Counted from the stretch's first letter, positions 24,716 to 33,781 are shown. The stretch: DNA of 37,889 nucleotides from Bacilli bacterium (GCA_017887885.1 JAGHHB010000090.1:1-37889); one strand, 5' to 3'. Notes: generated by a model not told the origin, from the letters alone. Numbers and translations are program-made.

Positions 24716-25738
24716 TCATTTAAAAAGATTAAATAACTTATTTATTTTTTTTTCTTGTTTTTCTGGACCTACAATTTCCTTTATATAACCTAACTTTTCT
24801 AATAAAGGAAGTAATATATTACTACAATCTTTTTTGTCATTTAGAGGAGGAATATTATAATATATCTTTAAATCTGTCTCTATTTCAAAATCTGCAATAT
24901 CCTCTTCATTAAGTAGACTTTTATTTAAAATAACTTTCTTATCCTTTAGTTCTATGAATATATTATTATTTATTAAAACCAACTCATTCAACTTTATAGT
25001 ACTAGGTTCTATTAAATATAAAACATCTGTACAAATATCTTCACACTTTGATTTATTCAAATCAATTATAAAGATATCAACAGCGCTATATTTAGCTAAT
25101 GTTTCGTTTAATTCATTTTCTTTTATCGAAAGTGAATCTTTATCTTTTAAATAGGTAAAATCTCTTTTATTTAATTCAAGAGACATTACTCTATAATAAT
25201 CATTTAATACTTTTCTTAAAAGGTATACTAAAGTAGTAGCCCCTGCAGAGTCAGTAACATTTTTTATACCTAATATTTTGTAGCGGTGGTCAGTTTGAGA
25301 GATCGCCGCAGAGTTATCAGAAGGAATATTTCCCGAATCATCGTCCTCTAAATCTTGCAAATAAGCAACATCACGATATATATTGGGATGCTTATAAAGA
25401 TGCATAAGACTATTTTTATCTTTAGTAAAATTATATATACCTATACTGACTAATTTCGACAAGAATTTTTGAGAATCACTTATTTGATCATCTTTATCTA
25501 ACAGTAAAATTACTTTATCCATATTGATATTCATAGATAATTTCTGTAAATTAGCGATATTTTTATAGTCATCAATAGCAGTTATATCTAAAAACATCCT
25601 ATTAAAGAAGAAATTACCAAACTTTTTGATTATTTCATCAACAGTAAAAACTCCTTCGATTTTTTTAGACACTTCGATATTTAATGAACTCAAAACGTCG
25701 TTATATTTATTAGCTATTACTGTATCCAATATAATCAT
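24716..25738 (-). CDS. TadZ/CpaE-like pilus-localisation protein with degenerate P-loop
   Basis: 340 aa. Residues ~1-110 look like a receiver-like alpha/beta domain (MIILDTVIANKYNDVL...), and residues ~153-330 look like a MinD/ParA-type fold: YKILGIKNVTDSAGATTLVYLL occupies the P-loop position but lacks the usual GK(S/T) lysine, as in some Firmicutes TadZ proteins. DIFIIDLNKSKCED matches the later Asp-containing strand. TadZ/CpaE proteins place Tad pili at the pole or assembly site. Its ATG overlaps the TadE-like stop as ATGA. It is the last gene of the Tad unit and ends in TGA. Confidence 0.7.
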   Translation of the reverse strand: MIILDTVIANKYNDVLSSLNIEVSKKIEGVFTVDEIIKKFGNFFFNRMFLDITAIDDYKNIANLQKLSMNINMDKVILLLDKDDQISDSQKFLSKLVSIGIYNFTKDKNSLMHLYKHPNIYRDVAYLQDLEDDDSGNIPSDNSAAISQTDHRYKILGIKNVTDSAGATTLVYLLRKVLNDYYRVMSLELNKRDFTYLKDKDSLSIKENELNETLAKYSAVDIFIIDLNKSKCEDICTDVLYLIEPSTIKLNELVLINNNIFIELKDKKVILNKSLLNEEDIADFEIETDLKIYYNIPPLNDKKDCSNILLPLLEKLGYIKEIVGPEKQEKKINKLFNLFK

Positions 25739-26175
25739 CCTTTCAAATTTGTGATTCTTCTTGTCTCACCAGTAATAGGTATCGTAAAACTCAAATTAAA
25801 AAACGGAAAATCTAATTTGACAAAGGTTGTAACTTTATAATAAGTTTCGTCTGCTCCATAATTATTTACAGTAGCGGGCTCTTCTATACAGTAGCCTTCG
25901 TCAAAACAAATACCATATTTGTCATCTTTATTTTCACTTAATCTGACATAGTAGCTAACTGATCTTAAATAATCATTAACTTGACCTAAGACAGAATTAT
26001 CTCCAACATCTGTATAATCTTCTATTCCCTCATTTTGTTCAATGATATCTATTATTCGATTTTTAACTCTAAATGCTTTGGCATAATTTAGAGCTACCGC
26101 TATAAAAACTATATAAACGGCAAGAAAAACTAATAATACATTAATCATAAATGTTCCACCAACGGCATCTCTCAT
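25735..26175 (-). CDS. TadE-like pseudopilin
   Basis: 146 aa with an N-terminal prepilin-like segment: MRDAVGGTFMINVLLVFLAVYIVFIAVALNYAKAFRVKNRI. A short charged start, a Gly-Gly likely to be the prepilin peptidase site, then one long hydrophobic helix is the TadE/TadF layout. The remaining ~100 residues are exported, with a Cys pair (GICFDEGYC). Ribosome site GGAGGT precedes the ATG. It lies between the Flp-like pilin gene and the TadZ-like gene. A prepilin peptidase (TadV/CpaA) is not encoded in the window. Confidence 0.75.
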   Translation of the reverse strand: MRDAVGGTFMINVLLVFLAVYIVFIAVALNYAKAFRVKNRIIDIIEQNEGIEDYTDVGDNSVLGQVNDYLRSVSYYVRLSENKDDKYGICFDEGYCIEEPATVNNYGADETYYKVTTFVKLDFPFFNLSFTIPITGETRRITNLKG

Positions 26176-26209
26176 TTTTTACCTCCATTTTCTAATAGTA
26201 ATATACTAA

Positions 26210-26371
26210 TTATTCAGTAGTTACACCAGTATTTTTTTCAAATGTATCTCTAATCCATTGTCTTCCTATAGAATCATCACCTGCAAATAACCAAGTTCCT
26301 ATTCCTAACACTAGTGCTAATATAACGATAGTAATTACTGTCATTGAAACTTCACCTGTTGCTTCTTTCAT
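26210..26371 (-). CDS. Flp-like pilin, 53 aa (below the ORF-track cutoff)
   Basis: ATG 26371 to TAA 26210, with ribosome site AAGGTGAG six to seven bases upstream. The product reads MKEATGEVSMTVITIVILALVLGIGTWLFAG then a charged C-terminus (GRQWIRDTFEKNTGVTTE). A short hydrophilic leader ending in Gly, a single ~20-residue hydrophobic helix and a total of ~50 residues are the properties of Flp/TadA-system major pilins. The position between tadC- and tadE-like genes supports this. It lacks the classic Glu at +5 after the Gly; the only nearby acidic residue is Glu at +1. Confidence 0.75.
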   Translation of the reverse strand: MKEATGEVSMTVITIVILALVLGIGTWLFAGDDSIGRQWIRDTFEKNTGVTTE

Positions 26372-26428
26372 TATTTCTCACCTTCTTTCTCCCTTATTAC
26401 TATATTACTTTTTATATATTTCAAATTT

Positions 26429-27217
26429 TTATACAGAAACGAGCATAAAAATTGAAATCAATAATAATATTAGTGACCCTCCACCTGTGACAACCATCAT
26501 AATCATGGTCTTATTTTCCATCTTATTAAGTCTAGCTTGATATTTTTGTTCTCGAGCTTTAGCTTGCAAAGATGAAACAGATTTAGAAAAGGAAACTAAT
26601 TGTTGATGTTTCTTTTCTTGTTCACCTAATCCTAATCTATATAATAATCTCATCATTCGCATTGAATCTCTTACAGGATAATCATTAGCAAAATCCATAT
26701 ATGGATCAATACTTGAATCACCTTCTTCGATTCTTTGAACTAATTTTTTTAGTCCCGGCTTAAACACCTCTGGAGCATCATCAATGCTCTTGGCCAATGC
26801 TACAGGAACAGTGTAATGATGAATTAATACTTCTAATGTCTTTAAATAATATGGCAGCAATGAGTCAATATAATTTAAATGCTGACGATACCATTTTTTC
26901 AAACTCAAATATTGATTTTTATATACTAAAAATCCTACAACTAATCCTGCAATCACTGTTAGATAACTCATTTGCGATAGAAATAAGAATATTAAAGCTA
27001 TTGCAACTAACACACCATTTCGGACTCGTTTCATGAATACTTCATTTGGATTATATACTCGGTCACCATATTTAGCTATTAAAAGAAAATCATAATCTTT
27101 TTCTTTTAATAAGTTACACAATTTATCATTATTACTAAATACTCCATTTTTATCAATTTTTCCATTAACAATAAATATATATATTACTATTATGGCTATT
27201 ATTAGCATTTCTATCAT
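26429..27217 (-). CDS. tadC: TadC-like inner-membrane platform protein (T2SS-F family)
   Basis: 262 aa from ATG 27217; the track's longer start (27271) lies inside the preceding gene, and 27217 overlaps that gene's stop as TAATG. Helices occur at residues ~2-17, ~70-105 and ~235-262. The cytoplasmic part carries LLPYYLKTLEVLIHHYTVPVALAKSIDDAPEVFKPGLKKLV and RMMRLLYRLGLGEQEKKHQQLVSF, the T2SSF domain pattern. TadB and TadC together form the membrane platform on which the CpaF ATPase drives pilus extension. Confidence 0.82.
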   Translation of the reverse strand: MIEMLIIAIIVIYIFIVNGKIDKNGVFSNNDKLCNLLKEKDYDFLLIAKYGDRVYNPNEVFMKRVRNGVLVAIALIFLFLSQMSYLTVIAGLVVGFLVYKNQYLSLKKWYRQHLNYIDSLLPYYLKTLEVLIHHYTVPVALAKSIDDAPEVFKPGLKKLVQRIEEGDSSIDPYMDFANDYPVRDSMRMMRLLYRLGLGEQEKKHQQLVSFSKSVSSLQAKAREQKYQARLNKMENKTMIMMVVTGGGSLILLLISIFMLVSV

Positions 27218-28119
27218 TATTCTGCACCTACATTCTCGTTGTAGTATTTTTCTCCCGAAAGAAGAAACCAACTGTTTATAATAACAATAGCATGAATAAT
27301 TATTTTAATAAAGGTATTATCTAACATGGCTATATATGTCTCTGAACTAATAAGAAGCTGAATAAGAGCAATCATTCCATATAGGGCTATTCCAAAAGTT
27401 AAAAACTGTTTATGAAATCTTGCTCTTTCACTTCGATCTCGATAGACGCCTTCAACTAGAATATCTATATCCGATAACATATTCTCAAATGTTCCTTCCG
27501 TATCTTTGGCACCTTCTTTAGTTACTTGTAAGAACAATTGATGCATATTTTTTACCATATAATAAGGATATTTAGTGTCCATATATTTTATGGAATCATA
27601 AATGTCACCTTTTTCATAAGATAAAGCAATCATCGTTTTGACATCTGACAAAACAGGTTCTTCTAAAACTCCAGACTCCGCAACACCTTCAAGTGATTTG
27701 ACAAAGGCTTGAGTCGTAGCAAATTCCATTATGGTATTTGTACAGTAAACTTGAACTTGTTCAAATATATATTCACTATATTGTCTTTTACAACGTAAAT
27801 AAGTTATATAAGGAATAAAAGAGACTGCCAGGATGGCATACACTATGGTAACCACCAAATTATAGAAATACAAGTAACTAATAACACCAGCAAGACCAGC
27901 AAAGATAATTACCTGAAATAAATATTGTATAGGCGTATATTCTAGTCCTAAATCTTTTACTCTTTCACGCATTACTTTAAAGGAGTATGGCTCAAACTTT
28001 TTATATGTATTAATCGCTTGTGTAGAGATAAATTTATATACTGATTCACCTCTTTTGGTACGATAAGATACTATAAATATTATTATTACACCAATTAAAA
28101 TTATTTCCATTAATTTCAC
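27217..28119 (-). CDS. tadB: TadB-like inner-membrane platform protein (T2SS-F family)
   Basis: 300 aa, helices at residues ~3-20, ~63-105 (IIFAGLAGVISYLYFYNLVVTIVYAILAVSFIPYI) and ~245-290. The T2SSF cytoplasmic block includes VYCTNTIMEFATTQAFVKSLEGVAESGVLEEPVLSDVKTM. It starts five bases after the CpaF gene and overlaps tadC. The order cpaF-tadB-tadC is the conserved Tad core. Confidence 0.85.
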   Translation of the reverse strand: MKLMEIILIGVIIIFIVSYRTKRGESVYKFISTQAINTYKKFEPYSFKVMRERVKDLGLEYTPIQYLFQVIIFAGLAGVISYLYFYNLVVTIVYAILAVSFIPYITYLRCKRQYSEYIFEQVQVYCTNTIMEFATTQAFVKSLEGVAESGVLEEPVLSDVKTMIALSYEKGDIYDSIKYMDTKYPYYMVKNMHQLFLQVTKEGAKDTEGTFENMLSDIDILVEGVYRDRSERARFHKQFLTFGIALYGMIALIQLLISSETYIAMLDNTFIKIIIHAIVIINSWFLLSGEKYYNENVGAE

Positions 28120-28124
28120 CTACC

Positions 28125-29444
28125 TTACTTAAAAGTACGATCATTCATACTTGATATATTAACAGGTCTTGGATTTGATTGATTCTGGGCATAGATATTA
28201 GGAATCTGATTATTCACTTCATTTCGATACTGACTTGAACTACTATTTATCTGATTTTGATAAAAATGAGAACTTTGATGATTAGAATGATTTACTGAAA
28301 ACAATGCGGAATTATCTAAAGACTTATTACTATTATCAACAACAAAATTGTTATTTTTACTTTCGGATACTTTATTTAAATCCGTAAACTCTTCTTTAAC
28401 TAAAATATCATTTGGCATTATAACACCTTGACTTTCTAAATAACCAATTAAATATTTAGAAGGATTAGCAATTGATTCTTGACCTTCAGGTGTTTTTTTA
28501 TAAAGAATTTTATATTTAGCCTCATTATCATCAGTTACATAAAATTCTACTACCTCTGAAACTTCACGATGAAACCTTTTATATTTTTGACTATAATAAC
28601 CTTTAATATGAACACCTAATTGAACATAACGATGAATTGTTTTTAAAAATTGTTCTATATCAATATTTGTTTCAAGTAAACTATACATTCTATTAGGAAT
28701 CGATTCTGCTTTATCGGCATGAATAGTCGATAAAATGTTATGTCCTGAAGAAATGGAATTGCGGACAGCCATAACAGCTTCCGCTGATCTTACTTCGGAT
28801 AGTAAAATCCAACGTGGATTCTGGCGCATACAAGTAACTAAAACATCAGAATAAGAAGCAATATTATTTGTCTTCATAGCAACAATATCTCTATGAGGAA
28901 AAATTCTATCTAGATGAAGTTCAAGAGTATCTTCAATAGTTATTAATTTTTCACTTTCTTTAGTATGTGCCGCTAGATATTTGACAAATTCAGTTTTTCC
29001 CGATCCAGTTTCACCACTTACAATTATATTGCAGTGTCCTTCAACACACTTGAGCAAAAAATCATGAATATTTAATCTAATATAATCTTCAGCTATTATC
29101 TTATCCTTTTGTAATCTTATTTTAGCGGGTGTCTTTCTTATTAGAACTGCAATGCCATTTTTAGCTATCGAATCGTGAACAAAATTCATTCTTAATTCTG
29201 CAGATTCAGCATCGAGAAAGGGATTGGCCATATTGAAGGATTTACCCATAGAGTTAGCACATTGAAAAGCTATTTTCTCCATGAGTACATTATTTATACC
29301 TGTATTTTCAACACGATAAACACCTTGTGATAATGATTTTAACCAAACTTGACCACCATTACTATAAGAAATATCCGTTATGTCATCGTTATCTAAAAAT
29401 ACTTTTAATGGGCCAAAATCGACTTGAGTAAATTCAGTTTCCAT
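28125..29444 (-). CDS. cpaF: CpaF/TadA-type pilus-assembly ATPase
   Basis: This is a hexameric secretion ATPase of the GspE/VirB11 superfamily, which powers Tad pilus assembly. Walker A is GETGSGKT (144-151), the Asp box TIEDTLELHL (169-178), Walker B RWILLSEVR (211-219) and the His box GHNILSTIHAD (234-244). Residues ~365-439 form an Asn/Ser/Gln-rich tail (NHSNHQSSHFYQNQ...), not usual for CpaF. It belongs to the same superfamily as VirB11, so it could serve the adjacent T4SS, which has no VirB11 of its own. It follows the SAF-domain gene by 17 bases. Confidence 0.92.
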   Translation of the reverse strand: METEFTQVDFGPLKVFLDNDDITDISYSNGGQVWLKSLSQGVYRVENTGINNVLMEKIAFQCANSMGKSFNMANPFLDAESAELRMNFVHDSIAKNGIAVLIRKTPAKIRLQKDKIIAEDYIRLNIHDFLLKCVEGHCNIIVSGETGSGKTEFVKYLAAHTKESEKLITIEDTLELHLDRIFPHRDIVAMKTNNIASYSDVLVTCMRQNPRWILLSEVRSAEAVMAVRNSISSGHNILSTIHADKAESIPNRMYSLLETNIDIEQFLKTIHRYVQLGVHIKGYYSQKYKRFHREVSEVVEFYVTDDNEAKYKILYKKTPEGQESIANPSKYLIGYLESQGVIMPNDILVKEEFTDLNKVSESKNNNFVVDNSNKSLDNSALFSVNHSNHQSSHFYQNQINSSSSQYRNEVNNQIPNIYAQNQSNPRPVNISSMNDRTFK

Positions 29445-29461
29445 ATTTTGACCTCCTTTTA

Positions 29462-30292
29462 TTACTGGTCATTATCAGTAGTATTTTCTTGTACTTGATC
29501 ACTGATATTTGGCAAATCATCTACTGAAACTAATACAGTCTTACTATTAATAAAGTTTTCAATATCATTACTGCTTACAGTTACTTTGTCCTCTTCTGAT
29601 AAAGTGGCTGTATTTGGTATTAGGATTAATTCTACGTCATATTCATCTAAATATAAAGCTTTTCTTAATAGCAAGTGTGTCTCTTCAGGTACAGCAAATA
29701 GCATATATGCTGGCGTTCGAGTTTCTTCACTGTTTTCAAAAACATGTTGTCCTGATGAATCTTTAACATCTAATACTTCAATATTACTGATAAATTTGCC
29801 AAACATGATTTCGCCATCATCATTTAGTGATTTATAATAAATATTGATGTGGCTACCCGGAGCCATAGAATTAGCATAAGTACTAGCAATCGTTACAGGA
29901 TAATTAACGACCGTATACCCTTCAGGAACATCTGAAAAAGCTGAATCTGGAAGTTCTTCTTCGGTAACTACTAGATCAGTATAAAAGATACTTCCTTTAG
30001 CGATAATAGTATTAAAATTAGAATACTTTCCAATAATATTATTAACGTTTGTATAATAATCTCCGACAAGGAATGATTCAGGAACATTCATTGTACCGAC
30101 CATATCTTTTGTAATGTAGGTTCTTGGTTGAATTGTAGTTTTGGCATAAGGAATAGCCACTAACTTGACAGCCGAATTAATTCGGTAGTTATAACCAATA
30201 TATAATATTACTAAACATAATATTACCCCTAGTATGGTAACTGTATTTTTATTACCAAAAAATTTTTTCATTGAAGCTTTTAAATTATTCAT
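29462..30292 (-). CDS. cpaB: CpaB/RcpC-like SAF-domain pilus protein
   Basis: 276 aa. A membrane helix at residues ~18-35 is followed by a SAF domain (~45-105): VAIPYAKTTIQPRTYITKDMVGTMNVPESF...GKYSNFNTIIAKGSIFYTDLV. Then comes an RcpC-type region with VNYPVTIASTYANSMAPGSHINIYY. CpaB/RcpC proteins gate or modify the outer part of the Tad pilus; in Gram-positives they act outside the membrane. It lies directly upstream of cpaF, as in other tad loci. The acidic C-terminus (QENTTDNDQ) is disordered. Confidence 0.82.
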   Translation of the reverse strand: MNNLKASMKKFFGNKNTVTILGVILCLVILYIGYNYRINSAVKLVAIPYAKTTIQPRTYITKDMVGTMNVPESFLVGDYYTNVNNIIGKYSNFNTIIAKGSIFYTDLVVTEEELPDSAFSDVPEGYTVVNYPVTIASTYANSMAPGSHINIYYKSLNDDGEIMFGKFISNIEVLDVKDSSGQHVFENSEETRTPAYMLFAVPEETHLLLRKALYLDEYDVELILIPNTATLSEEDKVTVSSNDIENFINSKTVLVSVDDLPNISDQVQENTTDNDQ

Positions 30293-30321
30293 TTTATCCT
30301 CCTTTTTATTTTTTAAATAAT

Positions 30322-31236
30322 CTAGCTTACATATTCGTATTCTTCATATGACCATGTTATATCAAATTTTATGGCTGCTGCCTTTTTGGATGTATCTGTA
30401 GTAGTTCCACTCCATTTGATCCAATAATCATATTTACTGCAGTCACTACCAGTTAATTTTTCATCACTTTGTGAGCAATTTTCAAATAATATTTTATTAT
30501 TATTTTTTAAAGTTAAGTTGCCGACCATATCATTAAGCGAAAGTAAATAATTTGTGCTATTTACTTCAATATCCGGATAGTCAATTTCCCTTTTTAGTAA
30601 AGCTATATTTAGTTCTGTTTGGGTAGTAATTAGTCCCCTATATTTGATATCTTTAATAATAACATTTCTAATATTACTTCTATTAAGTTCGTCTGGCATG
30701 TTTATAGGTTTAGAATCTACACCCGCATTATTTCCTACCAATGATGGTATTGAATAATATGTCGTTGTCATAGTCTTTTTAGTATAAGGATTATTATAAT
30801 GGCTATCTGTACTTGAAACATCAGTATACTTACCATAATATTCTAAAATGGCATCTAATTTATTGACGACATTATAATCTAGCTGTTCGCCATTTAATCT
30901 ATAATCGTTGGTACTATTCCTAACTTCTATCGATACTTTGGGAGGTGTTTCTATTATGTCATAAAAATTTATCGTATATCCACTTCCAACTAATATTGTT
31001 GATTCAGCAAATCTTCTAGTAAAATTTTCAACAAACTTTTCAGTAATTATTTTTAAATCACCCGTTTGACGATAATAAGAAATGTCGATAGCATCGATCA
31101 TAGAAGCCTCTGTTATCTCTTTTAACAAATAATAATCTCGTTCATTGCTAGTTGTAATCTGTTGAAAAAGTAAAATTATGCCAACACCGGTAATACCTAA
31201 AATTATAATACCTAAAGTTAAAAAGGACCACTTCAT
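30322..31236 (-). CDS. Exported single-helix protein of the Tad unit, unknown
   Basis: 304 aa. An N-terminal helix (MKWSFLTLGIIILGITGVGIILLF) is followed by QQITTSNERDYYLLKEITEASMIDAIDISYYRQTGDLKI, which looks like the start of a pseudopilin-like or DUF5411-type protein (tentative). The rest is a mixed alpha/beta extracellular domain with one Cys pair near the end (ENCSQSD...GSDCSKY). Its ATG overlaps the stop of the 591-aa gene as ATGA. Position upstream of cpaB suggests a minor pilin or pilus-tip role. Confidence 0.65.
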   Translation of the reverse strand: MKWSFLTLGIIILGITGVGIILLFQQITTSNERDYYLLKEITEASMIDAIDISYYRQTGDLKIITEKFVENFTRRFAESTILVGSGYTINFYDIIETPPKVSIEVRNSTNDYRLNGEQLDYNVVNKLDAILEYYGKYTDVSSTDSHYNNPYTKKTMTTTYYSIPSLVGNNAGVDSKPINMPDELNRSNIRNVIIKDIKYRGLITTQTELNIALLKREIDYPDIEVNSTNYLLSLNDMVGNLTLKNNNKILFENCSQSDEKLTGSDCSKYDYWIKWSGTTTDTSKKAAAIKFDITWSYEEYEYVS

Positions 31237-33008
31237 TTTTTACCACCAGCTTCAAAATACTTTCTTAAGAACGAACTTTCTTCATTTACCATAGTATACC
31301 AGTCAAAATAGCCGCCATTGGCATTTTGCTTTTGATTATAATCTTTTATTTCAGAAATCAACTGTTTATCTATACTAATAGAATATTGTAAATTTTTATA
31401 TGCCTCTCTTAATCTAGCTCTATTAGTCTCTATATTATACCAGTCAAACCAATTTATACCAGCATTTCGATTTGGAAATGGATTATTTAAATCGATTGGA
31501 CGATATATATATTGATAATATAGTGACTTAATGTCAAGCGAACATGAATCACCATCTATTTTGACATTCCAATTACCAGTCCATTTTTTATTGCTATCGC
31601 TATCCCCAAGTGCTGCTGAATCTTTTAGAACACTCATATTGCTAAGTTCAGCACTAATACGATATTTACTATCTTGATAATCTAAAGGCACATAGTATTT
31701 ATTATTGATTCCATAATTTGTTCCTTTACTAATACTATAGGTAATTTTTCCAGTAAAATCGTCAACAATAGCGTTTGGAAGAAAAAAGGTACAAACAGTT
31801 GTAATTTCGCTTCCAGCATTAAATTCGCCTGTTCTTGTACAACTTTTTCTAATTAGATTAGGTTTTACAATTTCACCACCGAACTTTATAGAAGTCAAAC
31901 TTATCTGTGATTCAAAGCTATTCAAATCTTTTAATTTATTTTTCATTATTTTAGTTACTTCACTTCGTACAGAATTATCCGTAACATTACTAACAAAGTC
32001 CCAACTTATGGTATTAGTATACATGACACCAAACTTAAATCCACCACCAGCATATAAGCTATCAGGCGTTAAAATATTTGAAACGGTTCCTTTTTGATCT
32101 ATCTTGACATCGACTGAAGTCTCATTATCACTTAAGACAATTGATGTTTTGTTGCAGACACTTTGAAGATTTATTCCATCATTGCAAGATAAATCTGTCT
32201 TCTCTGGGGGATCATAATCACATTTGTTAGTAGTAACAGTATATTTAAATTTGTATAGAACAGGGGAAACAACAACTTTAGTATTAAGATTATTATCTTG
32301 TGTTGCCACTACTGTATCGTCAGGGCATTTACTCATATTATTATTTCCTAACGAATAATTCCAATCAATATGGAAGCCATCAGCGATGGGATTATTCGTA
32401 TTGTTTTTGTTTCTTCTAATTATTGTAGCATAGAAATATTTACTATTATAATTTAATGGTTCTATGCTGACTTCGTTATTAGTAGAAAAAGCAGCACAAG
32501 AAAGAGCAGACTCGGCATTACTGCCATAAGTATCAATCAATGTAGCATTACTTCCTCCTCGCCAGCTACTAGATCCAGATGGTCGCCATAAACCGTGCGT
32601 ATAATATGTAGTATTGCCATTTTTATAATATTTAGTAGAAACTTGTTCTGGATTGCCACTAACATAATAATTATAAGTATCGCCTTCTGTTTCTGTCTTT
32701 ATATACATATTAAAGAAATCAGAATAGCTCCAACAAGAATCACTTTTACCGCCAGGACAAACTCTTGATAGTTCTATTTCTTTAGCTTCTTGTAGCTTTT
32801 TATTACCTGCTGTATTGGAACTTTCAAATAGAGGAAATGAAGTATAATTTGAAGTGCTTGTCACATTATTAATTCCATCTTGATAAAATGATTGTAAAAA
32901 GAAATAGTAATTTGTATAAGTCTTACTTTTTTCACTAGCTAATACAAAAGAATTAAACGTTAAATTAGAAAGAAGCAACAATAAAACAGTAAAAGTTATT
33001 TTCTTCAT
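31233..33008 (-). CDS. Large secreted Cys-containing protein of the Tad unit, unknown
   Basis: 591 aa with a signal peptide (MKKITFTVLLLLLSNLTFNSFVLA) and no C-terminal anchor or LPXTG motif that I can see. The body is Tyr/Asn/Ser-rich and beta-like, with about ten Cys (RVCPGGKSDSC, LSCAAF, NKCDYD, LSCNDG, SVCNK, SCTRTG, TVCTFF, DSCSLD), probably disulfide-bonded. No domain recognised. It may be a tip adhesin or a secreted pilus component. It is the second gene of the unit, 30 bases after a 223-aa exported protein. Confidence 0.65.
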   Translation of the reverse strand: MKKITFTVLLLLLSNLTFNSFVLASEKSKTYTNYYFFLQSFYQDGINNVTSTSNYTSFPLFESSNTAGNKKLQEAKEIELSRVCPGGKSDSCWSYSDFFNMYIKTETEGDTYNYYVSGNPEQVSTKYYKNGNTTYYTHGLWRPSGSSSWRGGSNATLIDTYGSNAESALSCAAFSTNNEVSIEPLNYNSKYFYATIIRRNKNNTNNPIADGFHIDWNYSLGNNNMSKCPDDTVVATQDNNLNTKVVVSPVLYKFKYTVTTNKCDYDPPEKTDLSCNDGINLQSVCNKTSIVLSDNETSVDVKIDQKGTVSNILTPDSLYAGGGFKFGVMYTNTISWDFVSNVTDNSVRSEVTKIMKNKLKDLNSFESQISLTSIKFGGEIVKPNLIRKSCTRTGEFNAGSEITTVCTFFLPNAIVDDFTGKITYSISKGTNYGINNKYYVPLDYQDSKYRISAELSNMSVLKDSAALGDSDSNKKWTGNWNVKIDGDSCSLDIKSLYYQYIYRPIDLNNPFPNRNAGINWFDWYNIETNRARLREAYKNLQYSISIDKQLISEIKDYNQKQNANGGYFDWYTMVNEESSFLRKYFEAGGKK

Positions 33009-33038
33009 TTTTTCCTCCTTTGCTAATTTATTTAATAT

Positions 33039-33710
33039 TTATTTTAATATTTTTCTTTTTTTATCTTTCGAAGTTATAAGTATAATAGAAATTATTAATA
33101 GAATTACCCCCAATGTAATTAGTAAGAAAATTTTATATTCAGAAATAAAACTTAAAACTTTATTTAAAATACTTTCATCTTCTTGCTTTTTTTCTTGGTT
33201 ATCTAAATTATTTTGCAAACGATAAGATGTTACTTTCTTTTCAAATGTCTCATAATCGACATCATATTTATAGTATTTCCCACAAAGGGGAAATTCTTCA
33301 TCATCGATGCCTTCACATAATGGATCCAAAGAATAAATGTTAAAGCGTGGAAGATTTACTTCAATATCGCTTATCTTGATTCCACATTTAGATGAGAAAA
33401 CTTGATAATGCCATGTTCCAGTAGTCAAATTTATTTTAAGACTATCATCTTCTTCAATAAAATCTTCGGTAGCAAAAGGACTTAAATGAATATAAAAATC
33501 GTCATAAATATTACTAGTAACTACTAAAAATTTATTATGTACTTCCACATTATTTTCTTTAATAACTCCCAAATGTTCGTATGTTATTTTTATTTTACTA
33601 GCTTCTTTTTTTAAAGTTTCTATTTCTTCATCACTACACTGTGCTCGAACACAAGAAAAATCTAAACAAGTTACAATAGCAATAAGTATTAAACATTTGA
33701 TTTTTCTCAT
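33039..33710 (-). CDS. Exported membrane-anchored protein, first gene of the Tad unit
   Basis: 223 aa. Signal peptide residues 1-23 (MRKIKCLILIAIVTCLDFSCVRA), a beta-type extracellular domain with four to five Cys (AQCSDEE, SKCGIK, DPLCEG, FPLCGK), a linker rich in Q and E, then a helix at ~194-215 (IFLLITLGVILLIISIILI) and a basic tail KDKKRKILK. The layout is a type I membrane protein exposing ~170 residues outside. No family recognised. A promoter lies upstream, divergent from a thioredoxin gene. Confidence 0.65.
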   Translation of the reverse strand: MRKIKCLILIAIVTCLDFSCVRAQCSDEEIETLKKEASKIKITYEHLGVIKENNVEVHNKFLVVTSNIYDDFYIHLSPFATEDFIEEDDSLKINLTTGTWHYQVFSSKCGIKISDIEVNLPRFNIYSLDPLCEGIDDEEFPLCGKYYKYDVDYETFEKKVTSYRLQNNLDNQEKKQEDESILNKVLSFISEYKIFLLITLGVILLIISIILITSKDKKRKILK

Positions 33711-33739
33711 TTCAATCCTGCCTTTCTACCGTCTATTCT

Positions 33740-33767
33740 TTTATAATGATACCATAATTTTAAACAA
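33740..33767 (-). promoter_or_regulatory. Promoter of the Tad unit
   Basis: Minus strand TTGTTT (33762-33767), 16-base spacer, TATAAA (33740-33745). It is ~30 bases before ATG 33710 and faces away from the thioredoxin promoter. Confidence 0.5.
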
Positions 33768-33781
33768 ATTGGAAGTTTTTT

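Noticed and set aside
13555-33710. Integrative conjugative element
   Set aside because: No relaxase, integrase, attachment repeats or plasmid-type genes were found, and flanks are housekeeping genes.
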